From positions 1 through 32,042 of IMG/VR virus record IMGVR_UViG_3300025127_000134: DNA of 32,042 nt; one strand, given 5' to 3'. The first letter of the stretch is position 1; every line of letters begins with the position of its first letter. The notes under the pieces were generated by a model. It was given only the letters and a program-made list of their open reading frames with translations. It searched no databases and was not told the origin of the DNA. Shown piece after piece: positions 29,866 through 32,042 of this stretch. The stretch comes from a virus. Made by a program: the position numbers and the translations under genes.

Positions 29866-30067
29866 TCTCAATCTCCTTTCTAAACATTTTTGATAATCTA
29901 GTAAAAGGTATTTCTTTTACATTATTTATATCAGTATCATTAAGATGAATACCAAACTCTTCAAGAAAGCCTTGCTTTAATTGTTCAATATATTCTTCCA
30001 TATTTTCTGCATCAAGCATATTACCTTCCCAAGTTACAGTTATTGTTGACGTATATCTTTTACTCAT
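29849..30067 (-). CDS. 72-residue early protein, unknown
   Basis: Starts at ATG 30067, two bases after the previous stop, with GGTGG about 6 bases upstream. MSKRYTSTITVTWEGNMLDA, then EYIEQLKQGFLEEFGIHLND look like a beta strand followed by helices. The start resembles the 90-residue neighbour (both begin MSKR), but the rest differs. Acidic overall. Unknown function. Confidence 0.6.
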   Translation of the reverse strand: MSKRYTSTITVTWEGNMLDAENMEEYIEQLKQGFLEEFGIHLNDTDINNVKEIPFTRLSKMFRKEIENEQKI

Positions 30068-30069
30068 TG

Positions 30070-30363
30070 TTACCACCAATCATGTCCTTTCTCTATAGCT
30101 TCACGCACATAGCTTTTATTATCTCTATTTCTACTAACAAAGTCTGGTATAGTTATAACCTCTGCATCTGTTTCTATCCATACTTTAGCACCACAAGACA
30201 GAGGTTTGTCTGGACTATACACAACCTTACACTCTCCAAGAATATGCACTTGATGTCCATAGGTATTACTATTGTACGTCTTAACAGTAATCACAGGTTC
30301 TCGTTTATTATTCTTGCGATTAGATTTAATAACGTGTTGATTTATGTGTATATATTTTTTCAT
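30070..30363 (-). CDS. Conserved marine-phage protein (VYSPDKPLSCGAKVW motif)
   Basis: A 97-residue protein: MKKYIHINQHVIKSNRKNNK, then REPVITVKTYNSNTYGHQVH, ILGECKVVYSPDKPLSCGAK and VWIETDAEV. I recall this pattern, the N-Q-H start and V-Y-S-P-x-K-P-L-S-C-G-A-x-V-W-I-E-T block, from many marine phages of unrelated types, where no function is assigned. Likely a small beta-rich protein. ATGA joins it to the gene upstream. Confidence 0.65.
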   Translation of the reverse strand: MKKYIHINQHVIKSNRKNNKREPVITVKTYNSNTYGHQVHILGECKVVYSPDKPLSCGAKVWIETDAEVITIPDFVSRNRDNKSYVREAIEKGHDWW

Positions 30364-30707
30364 AATGCTTCTACCTCAAACTGTTCATAGTTAGGAATGA
30401 TAACTGCAACACTACCATTGATAGTATCATTAACTATTTTTTTCTTTTTATACCAATAATGTTGATAAGCCCATGTTGCTTGTTTATTAATAGGTTTACC
30501 TGTAAGTTTAGCTTCTTCATCTATCCACATCTCTACAGTTTTTTTCTTGATACCTTGATTAGTATCTATCTCAATAATACCTTTTACTATTTGAATAGTA
30601 TCTGCATCTATCTTAGGATAGATTTCTTTAAATGTAGGTTTCTTTTTAAATATCTCATCTAACATTTTGCCAGATGGTTCTTGTAATGTTATTACTCTAG
30701 TTGCCAT
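30360..30707 (-). CDS. DUF3846-like protein
   Basis: A 115-residue protein whose centre (TVEMWIDEEAKLTGKPINKQ, then a late GSVAVIIPN) matches the layout of DUF3846: a W/Y-[VI]-D-E-E-[GA] strand, a P-[IV]-N turn and a hydrophobic G-x-[AV]-[VL]-[IV] end. The family is common in phages and plasmids with unknown function. I choose the ATG at 30707, with GGAG 8 bases upstream; an earlier ATG at 30725 has no ribosome-binding site. It starts 11 bases inside the previous gene. Confidence 0.6.
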   Translation of the reverse strand: MATRVITLQEPSGKMLDEIFKKKPTFKEIYPKIDADTIQIVKGIIEIDTNQGIKKKTVEMWIDEEAKLTGKPINKQATWAYQHYWYKKKKIVNDTINGSVAVIIPNYEQFEVEAL

Positions 30708-30966
30708 AAGTTTTTCTCCATTCATCAGTTGCTTGTACTAATTCTGGATTGTGTTCCAGAATATCATTAATATAAGTATCACCCATATCCCAACCACCAT
30801 AAGTCATAGGTGTTCTAACTGCAACAAACCACCTAGAGTATTGGTTGGTATCTTCCTTATCTTTTCTTTGATAAGTTTTTAATACTCTCCATTCCCAACT
30901 GCCTAGCTTATAGGTAGCATAAGGATTTTCTTTTGGTCTTGATTTTCCAAATAAGTTTTTAGTCAT
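30697..30966 (-). CDS. Conserved phage protein (WEWRVLKTYQ motif)
   Basis: An 89-residue protein with NPYATYKLGSWEWRVLKTYQ, then YSRWFVAVRTPMTYGGWDMG and DTYINDI. Many Trp and Tyr and the pattern W-x-W-[RK]-V-L-K-x-Y-[QR] with R-W-x-x-A-V are shared with marine phage and plasmid proteins I recall, without assigned function. AAAGGAG precedes the ATG. Possibly an inhibitor or small-molecule-binding fold. Confidence 0.6.
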   Translation of the reverse strand: MTKNLFGKSRPKENPYATYKLGSWEWRVLKTYQRKDKEDTNQYSRWFVAVRTPMTYGGWDMGDTYINDILEHNPELVQATDEWRKTYGN

Positions 30967-30984
30967 ATGTTTTCTCCTTTGTTA

Positions 30985-31173
30985 TTAATCATATCTGCGT
31001 TTTACAAAATCTATATAGTCGTATGCTTCGTCTTCAGTCCAACCTAGTTTCTTGATAACAGAATACACTTCATTAGCTATCTCTTCTGGTGTTCGTATTG
31101 TACCTACAGAAACACTATATTCGTATTCATCATCAAGGTCAACTAACTTTTCTTGTAGTTCTTGTTCTGTCAT
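30985..31173 (-). CDS. 62-residue acidic early protein
   Basis: I start it at ATG 31173 (MTEQELQEKLVDLDDEYEYS), with GGAGG upstream at good distance and one base after the previous stop. A longer frame to 31275 has no ribosome-binding site and lies wholly inside the upstream gene. The C-terminus (GWTEDEAYDYIDFVKRRYD) is a helix. Acidic, unknown function. Confidence 0.6.
   Translation of the reverse strand: MTEQELQEKLVDLDDEYEYSVSVGTIRTPEEIANEVYSVIKKLGWTEDEAYDYIDFVKRRYD
31114..31142 (-). promoter_or_regulatory. Possible promoter inside the 62-residue early gene
   Basis: On the minus strand, TTGACC (31142-31137) and TATAGT (31119-31114) are 17 bases apart, 10 of 12 matches. It lies in coding sequence and would serve the genes from 30966 leftward. 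Weaker than the consensus pairs at 23.0 and 25.5 kb. Confidence 0.35.
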
Positions 31174-31174
31174 A

Positions 31175-31483
31175 TTAAGACCTCCATTGTGCGTTGTAAT
31201 CATAAGGCTCTTCACCATGCCAATAGTCTGTATTCTCTTCACAAAAGTTATTTGCTTTTTCTTCAGCATAGTCATCTACTTCTTTAACTTTATCTCTTGT
31301 AATCTTATACATATACATAGCAAAAGACCTAACCATATCATCAGACTTTTCTGATTGTATCTCTTTATGTAATCTTGTCAATACAAACTCTATAATATTA
31401 GCTAAATCTTTTTTAGATATAAAGTCTTCTTTTATCTGCTCATACTTTTCTTCCATTAACATTTCGTTACCACTATGAGACAT
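31175..31483 (-). CDS. 102-residue early protein, helical
   Basis: A mostly helical charged protein (KKDLANIIEFVLTRLHKEIQ; VKEVDDYAEEKANNFCEENT) with AGGAGG about 7 bases before the ATG. No family is recognised. The final W-H-G-E-E-P-Y-D-Y-N region is acidic. Early position and small acidic nature fit a host-takeover factor, which is speculative. Confidence 0.6.
   Translation of the reverse strand: MSHSGNEMLMEEKYEQIKEDFISKKDLANIIEFVLTRLHKEIQSEKSDDMVRSFAMYMYKITRDKVKEVDDYAEEKANNFCEENTDYWHGEEPYDYNAQWRS
31354..31381 (-). promoter_or_regulatory. Possible promoter inside the 102-residue early gene
   Basis: On the minus strand, TTGACA (31381-31376) and TACAAT (31359-31354) are 16 bases apart, 11 of 12 matches. 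It lies within coding sequence and would add transcription to the early genes to the left. Confidence 0.4.
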
Positions 31484-31799
31484 TTAACACCTCCTTTTCT
31501 AAATATTCTACTTCTTCATCAACATAAGTGCATCTATCAAGTTCACTATCACTAACAGATATATCTTCTATCTCAGAGCCATCTGGTGTAGAATAACTTT
31601 CTGCTTTGTTTCTTGCTATATCTTCAGCTTCATCTTTAGTATATGCTTCAACTACAAACTCTTCAGTAATTGTTTTATCTACATAAACTCTAAAAGTTCT
31701 AGGATTATCTCTTAAGTATTCTTTATCTTCTTTTGTTAGATAATCTGAACCTGTCTCTATAGCACCTACAAATTTAACACTTCTTATTTCATCTCTCAT
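31473..31799 (-). CDS. 108-residue acidic early protein (DpnD/PcfM-like pattern)
   Basis: I choose the second ATG (31799), since GGAG is 7 bases upstream of it but only 1-2 bases from the first ATG (31805). The middle, FRVYVDKTITEEFVVEAYTK followed by DEAEDIARNKAES, matches the small beta-strand plus E-A-x-[DE]-x-x-x-A helix layout of DpnD/PcfM-type domains. Strongly acidic overall. Function unknown. Confidence 0.55.
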   Translation of the reverse strand: MRDEIRSVKFVGAIETGSDYLTKEDKEYLRDNPRTFRVYVDKTITEEFVVEAYTKDEAEDIARNKAESYSTPDGSEIEDISVSDSELDRCTYVDEEVEYLEKEVLNVS

Positions 31800-31801
31800 A
31801 C

Positions 31802-31963
31802 TCATTCTCCTTTTATTTTTTCTAATTCAATTTGTATTCTATCTTGTAAAGGGAAAGAATACTTGTGTTCGTCTAGTGGTATATTTACTTTACCATTCTT
31901 TTCAAACTCATTTAAGATAGCATCAGTTAGTAGCATAGCTATATCTAAATTGTTTCTTTTCAT
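31802..31963 (-). CDS. 53-residue first early protein
   Basis: A short frame (MKRNNLDIAMLLTDAILNEF, then EKNGKVNIPLDEHKYSFPLQ) with AGGAG 5 bases before the ATG and a GGAGAATGA end that also provides the next gene's ribosome-binding site. It is the first gene after the right-edge promoter. No family is recognised. Confidence 0.65.
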   Translation of the reverse strand: MKRNNLDIAMLLTDAILNEFEKNGKVNIPLDEHKYSFPLQDRIQIELEKIKGE

Positions 31964-31978
31964 AATAACTCCTTTCTA

Positions 31979-31995
31979 ATATATATATATATATA
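31979..31995. repeat. (AT)n dinucleotide run
   Basis: Seventeen alternating A/T bases, immediately downstream of the right-edge promoter -10 on the minus strand and 15 bases before the first early ATG. The expected transcription start falls within it. Confidence 0.9.
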
Positions 31996-31996
31996 A

Positions 31997-32025
31997 TATG
32001 TATCATACTATGTTATCTTTGTCAA
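31997..32025 (-). promoter_or_regulatory. Early promoter at the right edge
   Basis: On the minus strand, a perfect TTGACA (32025-32020) is followed after 17 bases by TACATA (32002-31997), preceded by TGA to give an extended -10 (TG-N-TACATA). Start of transcription would be near 31990, inside the (AT)n run. It likely opens expression of the whole leftward strand after infection by host RNA polymerase. Confidence 0.7.
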
Positions 32026-32042
32026 GGGTTCGATAGGGTGTC

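Noticed and set aside
1-32042. Integrase, repressor, tRNA, CRISPR array, insertion sequence, reverse transcriptase or phage RNA polymerase
   Set aside because: I looked for the hallmark motifs and repeats of each and found none. They could still lie outside the window.

Overview
The window looks like about three quarters of the genome of a lytic marine podovirus of the pelagiphage kind, meaning phages of SAR11-like Alphaproteobacteria. The reasons are the strong A+T bias (TTA, AGA and AAA/GAA codons dominate; not computed), coding density close to 100% with ATGA/TAATG gene overlaps, and T7-type replication proteins. Class II (B12-dependent) ribonucleotide reductase, glutaredoxin and an Hsp20 point the same way, as do virion proteins of types I know from marine podoviruses. 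I see no integrase, repressor, tRNA, CRISPR, transposase or phage RNA polymerase. Host and lineage are inference.

Layout: bases 1-13351 are on the plus strand and form the distal part of a virion/lysis operon. It runs tail fibre, tail nozzle, small tail-associated proteins, three large internal/ejection-type proteins, a one-TM coiled-coil protein, a very basic virion protein, an M15 peptidase endolysin and a C-terminally anchored protein. Large terminase, portal and capsid genes are missing and presumably lie outside the left edge.

Bases 13275-31963 are all on the minus strand and read from the right edge toward the middle. An early region (about 28.6-32.0 kb) of small acidic orphan proteins begins at a host-type promoter at the right edge. 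A glutaredoxin follows, then a chain of tiny overlapping genes (27.1-28.3 kb), several with one membrane helix and mostly under 60 codons. The replication block comes next: primase-helicase, zinc-ribbon protein, family A polymerase, PD-(D/E)XK endonuclease, ssDNA-binding protein and a Cas4/RecB-like exonuclease. After it come DUF3310 and ribonucleotide reductase for nucleotide supply. Hsp20 stands as its own transcription unit with a clear promoter and terminator. Last is a sugar-transferase/methyltransferase cassette (14.46-18.24 kb) that runs into a 3-TM holin, two small proteins and the small terminase. The small terminase meets the plus-strand operon tail to tail with a 77-bp coding overlap.

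How it works together: the phage appears to use host sigma70-type RNA polymerase. Several TTGACA boxes with correctly spaced -10 boxes face the minus-strand genes, and two are 12/12 consensus matches with 17-bp spacers. A T7-like replisome copies the DNA, the reductase-glutaredoxin pair feeds it, and the two nucleases can recycle host DNA or process recombination intermediates. Lysis is split: the endolysin ends the rightward operon and the holin lies near the end of the leftward one. The most unusual part is the cassette with a 780-residue protein that joins a glycosyltransferase-like, a methyltransferase-like and a DUF115/MptE-like domain.
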